64,000 bases of DNA from Methanomassiliicoccales archaeon LGM-RCC1 (GCA_030168575.1 CP115555.1:372001-436000); one strand, 5' to 3'; counted from the stretch's first letter, positions 50,406 to 59,363 are shown. Notes: generated from the sequence alone by a model not told the origin. A program made the numbers and translations.

Positions 50406-51455
50406 TCATAGACCTTCGGGTATGGTCGACGGCGTAGGCATGACCATCTCGACTCCGTCGTCCGCCTGCTTCTCAGATGTGGTCTGCAGGACCAGGGCGA
50501 AGTAATGGTACCTGCCCATGTCGTACTTGCCCAATGTGAGGTTGTTGTACGTCCACTGCCTGGTGTCGTCCAAAGACTTGGCGTTGGGGTTGTAGGAGAA
50601 CTGCGACCAGTACGTCCAGTCCCCGTTCTTGAGCTGCGTGTCCGCCCATCCGAAGAATCCGGTGAACCATCCGAACATGTCCTTGCTCATGAGATGGCTG
50701 TGGACCGACTGCCCATCCAACCTGTAATCGAGCACTCCCTTGTCCTCCACCACCTCGACCTCCGCGTCGGGGAACAGCGTGTCCCTCACCGCGTTGACCA
50801 AGGCCTCGTTCACGTTCGTACCGGAGCCTTTGATCCAGAACCCTTCCTCTATGTCCGCCGTGCTGAGACCTGCCTTCTCGAACCATCCCATCATGATGTC
50901 GAACCTCTCAGACGTCGTCAGCCTCTTCCCTTCCGACTTGTCGTCGGGCTTGGAGTTGGGGTCCTTGGCGACCTTCTCGATCTCCGAGAGGTCGGGGACC
51001 TGTATGAAGAAGTACGCCTCGCTGCTTATGCTGAACGCGGGCTGGACGTATCCGGTCCTTCCGTTCTCGACCACCTTCTCTGCATACTCCAGGACCAGCG
51101 TGGAACCGTCCCTCAGGTCGGCATCCTTGGCAGGAACCCAGCCCTTCAGGCTCTGCCATCTGAACACGATCCAGGACCTGTCGTCCGAGTTCTCCTTGCC
51201 CTTGTAGCTCTGGACGTTGCCGTTGCTCTTCAGCACTATGCTGTCCCCCAAGGTGCTCTGCAGCACCTCCTTGACGCTGGACCCCTCTGCGGAGTACTCC
51301 CTGTACGTCCCATCTCCCTGGGAGACCTCCAGGCTTATGCTGTACGTCCCATCGTCGACATCACTGCTGCCGCCGGACATCATGACGAAAACGGCTCCCG
51401 CCCCTGCGGCCGCGATGACCGCTATCAGTATGATAACCAATGTGTTCTTGTTCAT
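50406..51455 (-). CDS. membrane-anchored protein with two DUF4430-like domains
   Basis: A 349-residue protein with an N-terminal anchor (I-I-L-I-A-V-I-A-A-A-G-A-G-A-V-F) and then two DUF4430-like units. The first has D-R-S-W-I-V-F-R-W-Q-S and D-G-S-T-L-V-L-E-Y. The second has F-F-G-W-A-D-T-Q-L-K-N-G-D-W-T-Y-W and L-G-K-Y-D-M-G-R-Y. It lies 1 bp before the btuF-like gene and 4 bp after the propeller gene, so it is firmly in the operon. A corrinoid binder on the cell surface is the likely role. Confidence 0.8.
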   Translation of the reverse strand: MNKNTLVIILIAVIAAAGAGAVFVMMSGGSSDVDDGTYSISLEVSQGDGTYREYSAEGSSVKEVLQSTLGDSIVLKSNGNVQSYKGKENSDDRSWIVFRWQSLKGWVPAKDADLRDGSTLVLEYAEKVVENGRTGYVQPAFSISSEAYFFIQVPDLSEIEKVAKDPNSKPDDKSEGKRLTTSERFDIMMGWFEKAGLSTADIEEGFWIKGSGTNVNEALVNAVRDTLFPDAEVEVVEDKGVLDYRLDGQSVHSHLMSKDMFGWFTGFFGWADTQLKNGDWTYWSQFSYNPNAKSLDDTRQWTYNNLTLGKYDMGRYHYFALVLQTTSEKQADDGVEMVMPTPSTIPEGL

Positions 51456-51459
51456 CCTA

Positions 51460-54165
51460 TCACCACGACCCTTCGCTCATCACGCCCTTCTGGACGCCGA
51501 AGGTCATCTGCACTCCGCCCGAGAATGTGTTGCCGTAGGCCTCGAACGTCAGATATCCGTCCTTGACCTTGCCGGTGGTCTCGATCACCTTGTCCAGGTA
51601 GTAGAACACCTTGACCTCCTTCCCATCGTAGCCCTGGTTCGCCTTCACCTTCACGGTGAGCGGCAGCTCCTTGCTTACCCCGTCCCCCTTCAGGGTGACC
51701 AGGATGCAGTTGGAGTCGCTACCCGTCCTGTCCTTGCACTCGGAATTGATCGCCTTGTAGGTGCTTCCGTTGGTGTTAGAGGCGTTGGCGGACAATGTGG
51801 AGGATGCAGGGAACTTGCCGGTCACCGACAGCCCCTTGCCGTTGTCCACGGTGGCCGAGGCGTTCTCGGACCATTTCGCCTTCAGTGTTATCCCCTGCTC
51901 GAACTTGTAAACGGTCGCCGAGGTGTATTCCTTCCCGTCGTAGAACCATCCCATGAAGGTATGGCCGGCCTTCACCGATACCGGCAGGTCGCCGAGGGGC
52001 CTGTCATAAACCCCGTAGTAGACCTCGGACACGAAGGAGCCTCCGTCCGGATCGAAGTCCAGATAGCTCACCTTTAGCCATCTGGCCGTGAGTGATGCGT
52101 CCTTCGAGACCTTGGTCTTGTTTGGAATGTACTGGGTGGAACCGTCGAACCATCCTCCGAACTGATATCCCTCCTTGGAGGGATCGTGGATGTACGGCAT
52201 CAGATCCCCTTTGGCCAGGGTAATGATGCTGGATCCGCCCCCGTTCTGGGGATCCATGGTGATCTTCACTGCGTCAGCGTACACCGGCGTCAGGACCGTG
52301 TCCTTCGCGACAGGCGTGCTGAACGACGTCCAGTCAGCAGAACCTTCCTTCCATCCCGTGAGCACCTTGCCCGCGGGCACGGCCACATCGGGGAGGTCGA
52401 CGATGGCTCCCTTCGGGACCTTCATCACCAGATCGCCCGAGACGGTTCTCAGCGTCAGGGTGACGCACAACCTGTCCAGGTCCTGGTAGTTGGAGACCTT
52501 CGCCCTATCCTGGTCGGTAAGGCCGGAGTATCTTGCGACGATCCTCTGGTAATCCCTGTAGTTGACGTTGCCGTCATCGTACATGTCCAGGAACCTGTCT
52601 ATCGATGAGGATACGTCATCCGGTCCGTACCTGTTCTCCTTGCCGAAGCAGAACAGGGTGGTGTCGTTCCTCAGGAGAACGTATCCGTCCTCCGATATCA
52701 CGAAGCTCTGGTAGCAGAACTGTGCCGGATCGGGCCTGAGCTTGAACTCTATCGACGTGCCCCTGTCCTTGCTGTCCTTGATGACGAAGATGTCCGCATA
52801 GCCGTTGATGCTGTCAGCCGCCTCCCCCTCGTTGACATGGCCGTACTCCATCACGTAGATGTACACGGCATAGCCGTTGTCCTTCGTGGAATAGGCGGTG
52901 GAGATCGCCATGGTGCCCTTGGTGCAGACATCCTTCAGGTAGCCGCGGGCCTTCATGTCCCCGTCCTTGCCGATATCGATTATCCAAAGGGGCTCGTTGC
53001 TTCCCAGGGTCTTCCCTCCGCCTCCGATATATATTGTGTCGTTCCATATCACCGGGATGGACTGGGTGCCTCCCCATACCGCCCCCTTGTAATTCTTCTG
53101 CCAGAAGCTGTCCTCGGACTCCCAGTACCTCTCGGAGGACCTGTCGAACCCTTCGGGGGTGACCTTGTACGAGCGAATCGCCAGCTTCTCGGACGTGAAC
53201 TCGTTGGGCTCCCAGTCGTTGCGGTCGGCGACCCTGTTGAGCGGGATGTACACCCTTCCCTCGTAGGCGGTGGCGCCCGACGAGGAGTACTCCCTGTCGA
53301 AGTGGATGGAATCGATCACCCTTCCGGTGTCCGCATCCATGAAGAACGCCGTGGCGCCCATGTCGTTGAATCCCCTCTTGACTAGCACTATGTAGTCGTC
53401 AAAGAAGGCGGGGGTGGCGTTGTACCATCCGTCGCACTCCATCAGCCACAGTGGCTCGACCTCCTCGTCCGCCCTCGTCCTGTCCTTGTCTTCGGTGGAG
53501 AAGCACGCGTAATCCCCGTCGTATGTTCCGAAGAACACCTTGCCGTCGTAGTAGGTGACCGTTCCCTGCGTCTCCCCTCCATCGACCGGGACGGATACGA
53601 AGAGCTGCTGCATGGTCTCCGCATCGAAAGCGTAGAGAATGGAGCAGTAGCCTGTAGACGTGACCGCGAACACCTTGCCGTCGCCGTAGGTTATGGCCAT
53701 GTTGTACACGGTCTTCGAGGGACAGCTCGCTTTGGCGATGGTTTTCCCCGTGGCGATGTCCACGCAATAGAACGCGGATTCCTGTCCTTTGTAGTAATAG
53801 GCCTTGTCTCCCACGCACAGCGGCGAGCTGGGCGTCTTCCAATTGGATGCGGAGGCGTCTATCTCCGAGAATACCTTCCAGAGCATCTTCATGTCGCTCT
53901 GATTCAGGGGCGTCTTGGAATCGGTGATGCCGAAGCTCCCGACATCCCCTCCGACGTAAGACCACTGAGACGGGAGTGTCGGCTTTATCTCCCTGGGCTC
54001 AAGAATCTCGCCGCTGTACGGCTCCTCCGGATTCGATGGCGACGGCTTTGGATCCTCATCGTCGATTACCTCGTTCCCGCTTCCGCCGCTCATCATGAAA
54101 TACACTCCGGCACCTGCGACGGCGATCGCGGCTATCAGCACCACTACTATGACTGAAGCCTTCAT
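51460..54165 (-). CDS. propeller/InlB-repeat surface protein, first operon gene
   Basis: A 901-residue surface protein starting at the ATG at 54165, which has GAGAGGG in front. N-terminal anchor (V-V-V-L-I-A-A-I-A-V-A-G-A-G); a PQQ-type propeller (about 60-490); a short dockerin-like helical unit (D-M-Y-D-D-G-N-V-N-Y); three InlB-like repeats (about 570-790, G-Y-Q-F-G-G-W-F and G-H-T-F-M-G-W-F); and a C-terminal beta domain. It heads the six-gene corrinoid operon. Ligand capture or cell-surface display is inferred. Confidence 0.8.
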   Translation of the reverse strand: MKASVIVVVLIAAIAVAGAGVYFMMSGGSGNEVIDDEDPKPSPSNPEEPYSGEILEPREIKPTLPSQWSYVGGDVGSFGITDSKTPLNQSDMKMLWKVFSEIDASASNWKTPSSPLCVGDKAYYYKGQESAFYCVDIATGKTIAKASCPSKTVYNMAITYGDGKVFAVTSTGYCSILYAFDAETMQQLFVSVPVDGGETQGTVTYYDGKVFFGTYDGDYACFSTEDKDRTRADEEVEPLWLMECDGWYNATPAFFDDYIVLVKRGFNDMGATAFFMDADTGRVIDSIHFDREYSSSGATAYEGRVYIPLNRVADRNDWEPNEFTSEKLAIRSYKVTPEGFDRSSERYWESEDSFWQKNYKGAVWGGTQSIPVIWNDTIYIGGGGKTLGSNEPLWIIDIGKDGDMKARGYLKDVCTKGTMAISTAYSTKDNGYAVYIYVMEYGHVNEGEAADSINGYADIFVIKDSKDRGTSIEFKLRPDPAQFCYQSFVISEDGYVLLRNDTTLFCFGKENRYGPDDVSSSIDRFLDMYDDGNVNYRDYQRIVARYSGLTDQDRAKVSNYQDLDRLCVTLTLRTVSGDLVMKVPKGAIVDLPDVAVPAGKVLTGWKEGSADWTSFSTPVAKDTVLTPVYADAVKITMDPQNGGGSSIITLAKGDLMPYIHDPSKEGYQFGGWFDGSTQYIPNKTKVSKDASLTARWLKVSYLDFDPDGGSFVSEVYYGVYDRPLGDLPVSVKAGHTFMGWFYDGKEYTSATVYKFEQGITLKAKWSENASATVDNGKGLSVTGKFPASSTLSANASNTNGSTYKAINSECKDRTGSDSNCILVTLKGDGVSKELPLTVKVKANQGYDGKEVKVFYYLDKVIETTGKVKDGYLTFEAYGNTFSGGVQMTFGVQKGVMSEGSW

Positions 54166-55017
54166 AGCGGTTCCCTCTCTGTACACATGGAGATTGTATT
54201 GTTATCCATAGGATTTATTGAGGAGTGCAGATTATCACGCATATAGCATCCAATGCACACTTTTGTACGTATTTCCCTTTCAGCCGTATGGATGAGAGTG
54301 AGGGCGTTACAACTCCATATGACGCCCGCTTACGTAGCCGATTGCACGTCATCTACGATCCATAAATCAACAAACATCAACGGTTCGAAAACCTCATGTA
54401 TACCGACAAAACTGCAGTCCTGACGAATCGTTTTTGTCAAGTAAATGGATATAGAAAAGGCTTCTTCTTTATCACCGGATAGCTACCAGCGGGTCAAGTA
54501 ATCAATCATCAAACCCATTGACATAGGCGAAATACATTCTGGGGATAACACCAGACCGTCTTCGAATATGATAGTTTCTAACTCCTTAGGATTGATAAGA
54601 CCACCGCGTGGCTCGGGATCTGTTTAATTCTACTAAGGACATTGGTCATTATTTCGTGGAGAACATGCAAGAATAATAATCTATCAAATTAACCTATCAG
54701 CCTTTTTCCAAATTAACGAATAATAAATTTGAGACTTGGAATGAAATCGAGTAATGTTCATCGCCTAGTCGCGATTGAATTTATGTCCTGTTTCATTTTT
54801 CACTGAAACGGATAACAAATGGTGGGGTTTACACAGTGAATAATCTTCGGGGTACCTTCACCCCTGCACTCATCGCGAGGGGCAATATTGTGTCCTGCGG
54901 TTCATCTTTCTCTTCTTGAACGATTCTCTTCTGTTCACCGCAGTCCGCATAATCCCCTCGCTCTCAGCTCCGTTCCGGGGTTCAGGTAACCCCTAAGAAA
55001 AAAAGGAGTTGAAGAAG
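54166..55017. other. promoter of the corrinoid operon and non-coding stretch
   Basis: About 850 bp, AT-rich, without a convincing gene. On the minus strand AATAAATCC near 54215-54225 may be the TATA box of the operon. A hairpin GGGCGT (54302-54307)/ACGCCC (54322-54327) lies further upstream. I looked for a cobalamin riboswitch-like fold between promoter and start and found no such conserved box. Confidence 0.55.
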
Positions 55018-55692
55018 ATGGTAACATCGGAAGAACTGAATATGACCTTCCAGAAGGTCGGAAACGATTTCGGAATTGAAACAAAAGCAGAGTTCGCGGC
55101 ATTCCGCGACCTCAAAATCAAATGGATGAGGACCTACAAGTGGGCTGAGTTCACCGTGAGCGATTTCCTCAGAGAGGCTCCGCTGGAGGTCATTGAGGAC
55201 ATCGCAGTGACGATCTTTTCGAAGATCAAAGGGATCGAGCACGAATACTCCGAAGAGACGGTGGAATGGCTGACCTCGGACGAGTTCGTCGAGATCAATC
55301 AGCCTGTGTACATCGCAAGGGATATGAGGATCGGCTCGGATGAAGGAGAGCACAAGAGCATCGAGGATTCACTGAACAGGCTGAAGGACAGGAAGCTTAT
55401 CTCGGAGGATCTGGGAAAGATCAGATTATTCTGGTCGAAGAGGACATCGAATGAACAGAGTGCCTGGTCATCGATGCTGATGAAGGTCATCACAGTCAAT
55501 GCGGGATTGGATTCGGAGGATACTCCGGATAACGTCCTGGATTTCGTCATCCTCCGTCAGATCGCCCATGTGGACAGCGACTTCAGAAAGAACAACGAGG
55601 ATAGGAAGCAGGCAGTTCTGGAAACTGTCCAAATCTATCCGGGATTCGACAGCATCCAAGAGTGGCTTGAAGAACACGGATTCTCTGAATGA
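55018..55692 (+). CDS. metallopeptidase-like protein with a degenerate motif
   Basis: A 224-residue protein starting at the ATG at 55018, 9 nt after AAGGAG; a TTG three codons earlier is less likely. It resembles a family of archaeal zinc-peptidase-like proteins (R-D-L-K-I-K-W-M-R-T-Y-K-W, then D-F-L-R-E-A-P-L-E-V-I). Members I recall carry H-E-L-x-H; here the position reads R-Q-I-A-H, so the catalytic Glu and first His are missing. It is probably not an active peptidase. It stands alone inside the right end of the element. Confidence 0.6.
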   Translation: MVTSEELNMTFQKVGNDFGIETKAEFAAFRDLKIKWMRTYKWAEFTVSDFLREAPLEVIEDIAVTIFSKIKGIEHEYSEETVEWLTSDEFVEINQPVYIARDMRIGSDEGEHKSIEDSLNRLKDRKLISEDLGKIRLFWSKRTSNEQSAWSSMLMKVITVNAGLDSEDTPDNVLDFVILRQIAHVDSDFRKNNEDRKQAVLETVQIYPGFDSIQEWLEEHGFSE

Positions 55693-55698
55693 TAAACT

Positions 55699-55712
55699 GG
55701 GGCATAAGCCCC
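55699..55712. terminator. hairpin between convergent genes
   Basis: GGGGC-ATAA-GCCCC followed by TAATTT, between the convergent genes ending at 55692 and 55717; it can serve both. Confidence 0.55.
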
Positions 55713-55716
55713 TAAT

Positions 55717-55986
55717 TTAAACAGAAATGCCACAATTATAGAGGAAGATAACAGCCGATACGGTTCCCACAATTGATGCAATTAAAGGCAAAGGTTCCTT
55801 TGTTAATAGGAATACAATAAGATCGATGATAGTTAGTATAGAAGATATTCCCATCAGAATTGTTGAAATTAATCCATCCGATACAAATTGGAACGCAAAT
55901 GCAAAAAGAATAAAGATGAAACTTGCCCAGAATGATTTTTCAACATCTATTTTGAAATCCTCTATTGTATCAGTTAAGTTAGTCAT
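55717..55986 (-). CDS. small membrane protein
   Basis: An 89-residue AT-rich gene product with three likely membrane helices (about 20-38, 40-60 and 68-86). No family is recognised. Its upstream region carries repeated GGTAC sites shared with the toxin end. Being small, hydrophobic and next to a toxin-antitoxin pair on a mobile element, it may be an immunity or stability protein, but nothing proves it. Confidence 0.5.
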   Translation of the reverse strand: MTNLTDTIEDFKIDVEKSFWASFIFILFAFAFQFVSDGLISTILMGISSILTIIDLIVFLLTKEPLPLIASIVGTVSAVIFLYNCGISV

Positions 55987-56021
55987 AGTTGGGTCAATTA
56001 AACCAGTTTTATTAACATTAT

Positions 56022-56091
56022 CAGCATGGTACCTCCCTTCCCTTATGTACTAATTAGTTCAATTTTTATGTACCATCTTTCAGCATGGTAC
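56022..56091. promoter_or_regulatory. repeated CAGCATGGTAC sites
   Basis: CAGCATGGTAC occurs at 56022-56032 and 56081-56091, with the inverted half ATGTACCAT at 56068-56076 between them. They lie upstream of the small membrane gene and downstream of the toxin gene; candidate operator of the former. Confidence 0.5.
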
Positions 56092-56112
56092 ATATATGGC
56101 AGGATACAGCGT

Positions 56113-56430
56113 TCAGTCTTTGCTCAGATCCATCCATGAGTATGCGACCTTCAGTATCCTGATGAGGTTGCGATCCTCTAGGATCACATAGAACATGATG
56201 AAGTTCTTACGGAATTGGAACTGTCTTTTAGGATAACCGTCGATCCTTGCGGAATTGGGTCTGACCATGTGGGAATACGGATTGTCCCTGATATTTTCCA
56301 TGGATGCTTCCACATCGTCCAGGAACGACAGGGCCGCTGATACGTTCCCGAGTTCGATAGCGATGTACCTGGCGATGGAATCCACCTGCTGCTTTGCGTC
56401 AGGGGATAGTTCAATGGAAAATTGGGTCAT
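56113..56430 (-). CDS. RelE/ParE-type toxin
   Basis: A 105-residue ParE/RelE-superfamily protein: F-S-I-E-L-S-P-D-A-K-Q-Q-V-D-S-I-A-R-Y-I at the start, D-N-P-Y-S-H-M-V in the middle and R-Q-F-Q-F-R-K-N-F-I-M-F-Y-V-I...I-L-K-V-A-Y-S near the end. It may block gyrase or cut mRNA; the sequence does not decide. Its start overlaps the antitoxin stop by 20 bp. A stability module of the integrated element. Confidence 0.85.
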   Translation of the reverse strand: MTQFSIELSPDAKQQVDSIARYIAIELGNVSAALSFLDDVEASMENIRDNPYSHMVRPNSARIDGYPKRQFQFRKNFIMFYVILEDRNLIRILKVAYSWMDLSKD

Positions 56431-56668
56431 CCCTGAGCTCCTTCAGGAATTCGAAAGCATCCACGTTGCCTCCTTCCTCCTCGGAACGTCTGAACGCTTC
56501 CGCCAGCTCGATGTCCAAAAGGATCTCCTTTATCCTGTCGTAGGTCTCTATATTCATCAGTACTCTTGAACCGAAGCCGTTCTTGGTGATCAACACAGGC
56601 TCTTTTTCCGACATCTCGAGGATCTTGGAGGTGTTCCTGAGTTCTGTGATTGGGACTATGGCAGTCAT
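56411..56668 (-). CDS. Phd/YefM-type antitoxin
   Basis: An 85-residue Phd/YefM-family antitoxin: A-I-V-P-I-T-E-L-R-N-T-S-K-I-L, P-V-L-I-T-K-N-G-F-G-S-R-V-L-M, and an acidic C-terminal helix. I chose the ATG at 56668; a GTG two codons upstream is possible. The palindrome GACATAATTATGTC (56697-56710) about 30 bp upstream is the likely autoregulatory operator. Confidence 0.85.
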   Translation of the reverse strand: MTAIVPITELRNTSKILEMSEKEPVLITKNGFGSRVLMNIETYDRIKEILLDIELAEAFRRSEEEGGNVDAFEFLKELRDDPIFH

Positions 56669-56696
56669 GATCACTTATATATCGTTTGAATATTTA

Positions 56697-56710
56697 GACA
56701 TAATTATGTC
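56697..56710. promoter_or_regulatory. palindrome before the antitoxin gene
   Basis: GACATAATTATGTC, a perfect 14-bp palindrome beside the promoter of the toxin-antitoxin operon; probably bound by the antitoxin. Confidence 0.6.
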
Positions 56711-56764
56711 ATTATGGTGTATAAAATGAGTTGAATCTGGAATCTGTTGCATACATCGGGAAAG

Positions 56765-56890
56765 GCCGGTCGGCGGGCGCCGGTCCACGGCCCGACGCGC
56801 CACGCCGCCACGGCCCCTGTCGCCCGCACCCTCCGCTTCCTGAGGGTCACTCCGGGTGCGCGACGTACGCTCACGCGTCCGTCGGGCGAC
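56765..56890. ncRNA. GC-rich structured segment next to rep
   Basis: About 125 bp of very GC-rich sequence in an otherwise mixed region. Nested stems can be drawn: GTCGCCC (56819-56825) with GGGCGAC (56884-56890), GCACCC (56826-56831) with GGGTGC (56854-56859), or ACCCTC with GAGGGT (56842-56847). No coding frame is credible. It lies between the rep stop and the toxin-antitoxin operon, so it may be a structured RNA or the double-strand origin. Confidence 0.4.
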
Positions 56891-56953
56891 ATAAGATGTT
56901 TGCAAACCGTTTGGAAAGGGTTTGTCGGAGAAGCCTCCGAGGGCCGTGGAATG

Positions 56954-58348
56954 TCAGGCTATCTTCCTTGCAGCGGCATGGCGCTGATACTCCGCCATCG
57001 GATCCTTGGGCCTGGAGGATGCTATGTTATCCATGACCTCCCTGTCGGATACTATCATGGCCACATCCGGCGTCAGATCCCCCATCGTGGATCCATCGAG
57101 GCGGAGACTGTCCTTCAGGTCCGGAAGGACCTCCTTCACGTAAGGGGCATCGCGTGCGAATGCCCTGACCTTGTTCTCGAAGATGTGAGATGCAGCTTCG
57201 CCGCATTGGTCGCATATGCCCGAGTAGACGTTCAGTGTACCTCCGCATTGCGTGCAGGTCCTAGTGACCCTGTAGGATTCCCTGTCGACGGTCTTGATCA
57301 TGTTGTTCGCCAACACTCCGAAGTAATTGTCACTGATCTGCGAGAACTGCGGTTCCATGGCATATCCCAACCAGTCGAAGTTACCTATCTCCCCTACCAT
57401 CCTGCCCTTGCCGAGTACCTCGTTGGCCTGATCCTCCTCGGTGTACCTGAACATCCTCTTCTTCGATCCATTCTGTCCAGTATCGTCGTTGGAGTTCAGG
57501 CCAGGGAGATAGTAGTTCAGGATCTTCGAAGTGTAATCGTCACTCGTGGGATTCCTCTCGTACAGCCCGATGCCTTCGTGTGTGGTAAGATAGGCGAAGG
57601 TGAGCCGTATGGATTGCAGCTCATCCTTGGAATGCACCTTCTTGATCACCCATCCGGGATGGGTATCCAGGAACGCCTTCGTGTCCAGGAATCCTATGAG
57701 CACTCCATGGAAATGGGGGCCGTTCTCCCAGGTACAGTCCTTCATCCTCCAGGGATGGAAGACGAGTCTACCTCCCAGACATCCCACTTTGCAGAGATCC
57801 TGCTGGAGCCTCCTCCTGAACCTGTTGAACCACACATGAGATTGCATGATCCATCTCATTTGGTCCTGGGGAGGGGAGATTATCCAATGCCCCACGTTCC
57901 CGGATTCGATGCCCTGCTTCTCGCACAGCAGACGGTATTCCACGTATCTCATCTCGATGCGTGTTCCCGTTCTAAGACAGGAATCGTTCAGGCATACGGG
58001 GCATTTAGGAGACCAGCAATGGTTGTTCTTCCCTCTGAGATAATGGAATCTGGAGTTTGAGCAGGAGACGAAGAGACGGCCCTTCTCTCCCGTGGATCCC
58101 TTGATCCTCACCGGACCGCAGCGTAGCCTTTTGGGACGCTGGAGGTCGTGACCGGGAGCCACCCATGTCAGCGGTTCGGGGATATCGCAGATGGGGACAT
58201 CATCCGGATTGTAGTATGCATCCTCGAACGGGAACATCTTCACATACTGTATGACGGGATGCTCGTTCCTCTCTGCGATCCTCAGCTCCAGCTCGGCCGA
58301 ATCCATCTCCTCGGTGTATCCCAGATCCAACAGTTCCTGGAGATCCAT
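56954..58348 (-). CDS. rep: HUH rolling-circle replication initiator
   Basis: A 464-residue Rep. The HUH motif is P-H-F-H-G-V-L-I-G (His212/His214). A candidate nucleophile Tyr is Y253 in F-A-Y-L-T-T-H-E-G. A first motif-like strand is G-H-W-I-I-S-P-P (about 153-160). Zinc ribbons flank it: C-W-S-P-K-C-P-V-C near 111-119 and C-T-Q-C...C-D-Q-C near 365-382. HUH Reps nick the plasmid or viral origin. I chose the ATG at 58348 with GGAAGGAG 10 nt upstream; a longer reading overlaps the upstream gene. It marks a rolling-circle ancestry for the element. Confidence 0.82.
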   Translation of the reverse strand: MDLQELLDLGYTEEMDSAELELRIAERNEHPVIQYVKMFPFEDAYYNPDDVPICDIPEPLTWVAPGHDLQRPKRLRCGPVRIKGSTGEKGRLFVSCSNSRFHYLRGKNNHCWSPKCPVCLNDSCLRTGTRIEMRYVEYRLLCEKQGIESGNVGHWIISPPQDQMRWIMQSHVWFNRFRRRLQQDLCKVGCLGGRLVFHPWRMKDCTWENGPHFHGVLIGFLDTKAFLDTHPGWVIKKVHSKDELQSIRLTFAYLTTHEGIGLYERNPTSDDYTSKILNYYLPGLNSNDDTGQNGSKKRMFRYTEEDQANEVLGKGRMVGEIGNFDWLGYAMEPQFSQISDNYFGVLANNMIKTVDRESYRVTRTCTQCGGTLNVYSGICDQCGEAASHIFENKVRAFARDAPYVKEVLPDLKDSLRLDGSTMGDLTPDVAMIVSDREVMDNIASSRPKDPMAEYQRHAAARKIA

Positions 58349-58349
58349 G

Positions 58350-58703
58350 TCAGGGCTCCTTCCCGAAATCGGCAAGACGTTTGCTTGGCCAGTCGGTGGG
58401 ACCGAACACCTCCTCGAATTGCTTCCTGTCCGAGTCGTCGAGACGACCCTGACGGTCGAGTCCCAAGGCCGTCTCCTTCTCTTCGACCAGTAATCCATAG
58501 TACTCTTCGAACTCGTCTTCGTCGTAAAGGTCCCTGAGGGCATCCAGGCCGTAGAGTTCGATGATCACGCTGTCGCGATGTTCGATGTTACCGTTGTCGA
58601 AGACCAGAGGGGTGTAATCCCCGCAGGGTCCGCAGAGCTTGCCTTTGCTGTCCGGACATAGATAGCAAGCGCAGGTTAGGCAGCACTTCTTCTTAAGAAT
58701 CAT
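58350..58703 (-). CDS. Cys-rich protein linked to rep
   Basis: A 117-residue protein. The N-terminal 30 residues carry six Cys (K-C-C-L-T-C-A-C-Y-L-C-P...L-C-G-P-C), a zinc ribbon or cluster. The rest is acidic and helical (D-E-D-E-F-E-E-Y-Y-G). It starts inside the end of the previous gene (11 bp) and ends 1 bp before rep. A truncated homologue remains in the second element at 61511. A DNA-binding helper of replication is a guess. Confidence 0.7.
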   Translation of the reverse strand: MILKKKCCLTCACYLCPDSKGKLCGPCGDYTPLVFDNGNIEHRDSVIIELYGLDALRDLYDEDEFEEYYGLLVEEKETALGLDRQGRLDDSDRKQFEEVFGPTDWPSKRLADFGKEP

Positions 58704-59094
58704 TCAACTTGCACCCCAGCGCTCTCATCTTCTCTCTGATCTCCTCTATGTCCATCTCCTCCTTGGGGAATTCCATATCCTCGATGGATTCTCCGAGCTC
58801 GATGAACGATCTTCCGAGGTCCTTGAACAGCTGTGCATCCACAGGAAGGTACGGGTGCATGTCGCCTACGATGAAGGTCATCTTAGGCTTCGGCACCTTG
58901 TAGTCCTGCTTCTTCTTGTCGTAATCCATAATCATGTTCAGTCCCACGAAGATGTTCCCGTGCCTGAACTTGGTTACAGGTATTCTCAACGGAGGCCTGG
59001 ATACCGGTTGAGGTGCTCCGAGCGCCTCCTGCGCTTCCTTTATGATTGTATCGTTAACCACGTAATCACTGTCCTGCCTTTCGGCGTTATTCAC
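58693..59094 (-). CDS. rep-linked conserved protein A, copy 1
   Basis: A 133-residue protein with no named family. Pattern: K-E-A-Q-E-A-L-G-A-P-Q-P-V-S-R-P-P-L-R-I-P, then K-F-R-H-G-N-I-F-V, P-Y-L-P-V-D-A-Q-L-F-K-D-L-G, and E-F-P-K-E-E. It is homologous to the protein at 61617 in the second element. Its centre also resembles the protein of the neighbouring gene (G-N-I-x-x-F-L...P-L-D/P-V-D). The strand pattern hints at a PC4-like single-stranded DNA-binding fold; unproven. Confidence 0.65.
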   Translation of the reverse strand: MNNAERQDSDYVVNDTIIKEAQEALGAPQPVSRPPLRIPVTKFRHGNIFVGLNMIMDYDKKKQDYKVPKPKMTFIVGDMHPYLPVDAQLFKDLGRSFIELGESIEDMEFPKEEMDIEEIREKMRALGCKLNDS

Positions 59095-59363
59095 CTTGGG
59101 CGCATCCTGGATGCGGGAAACCCGGTGACGGAGCGTCCTCTACGGCCTGTCGGCCGCTGCCCTTCTTTCTCATGCCCTGCTGCCTTTGCATTGTGTAGAA
59201 TTGATGGATCGCGGCGCCTCTTTCACTCGTGGGGTCGTGGTGTTGTTATTCTATGTGTTCCCCCACGGTACGCCGTGTTGTCCTGGATGATATTGATCTT
59301 AGGCAACAGCGCTTGCTTGATTCTCTGTTAATTCCTTGATACCTCTATCGACTCTATCTCGAT

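Noticed and set aside
54166-54400. possible cobalamin riboswitch before the corrinoid operon
   Set aside because: No B12-box-like conserved stretch or typical multi-stem core seen; only a simple GGGCGT/ACGCCC hairpin, too far upstream of the start.
56675-56905. 76-codon Arg/Gly-rich frame in the GC-rich block
   Set aside because: All frames in the block give similar low-complexity proteins; no start site or family resemblance.
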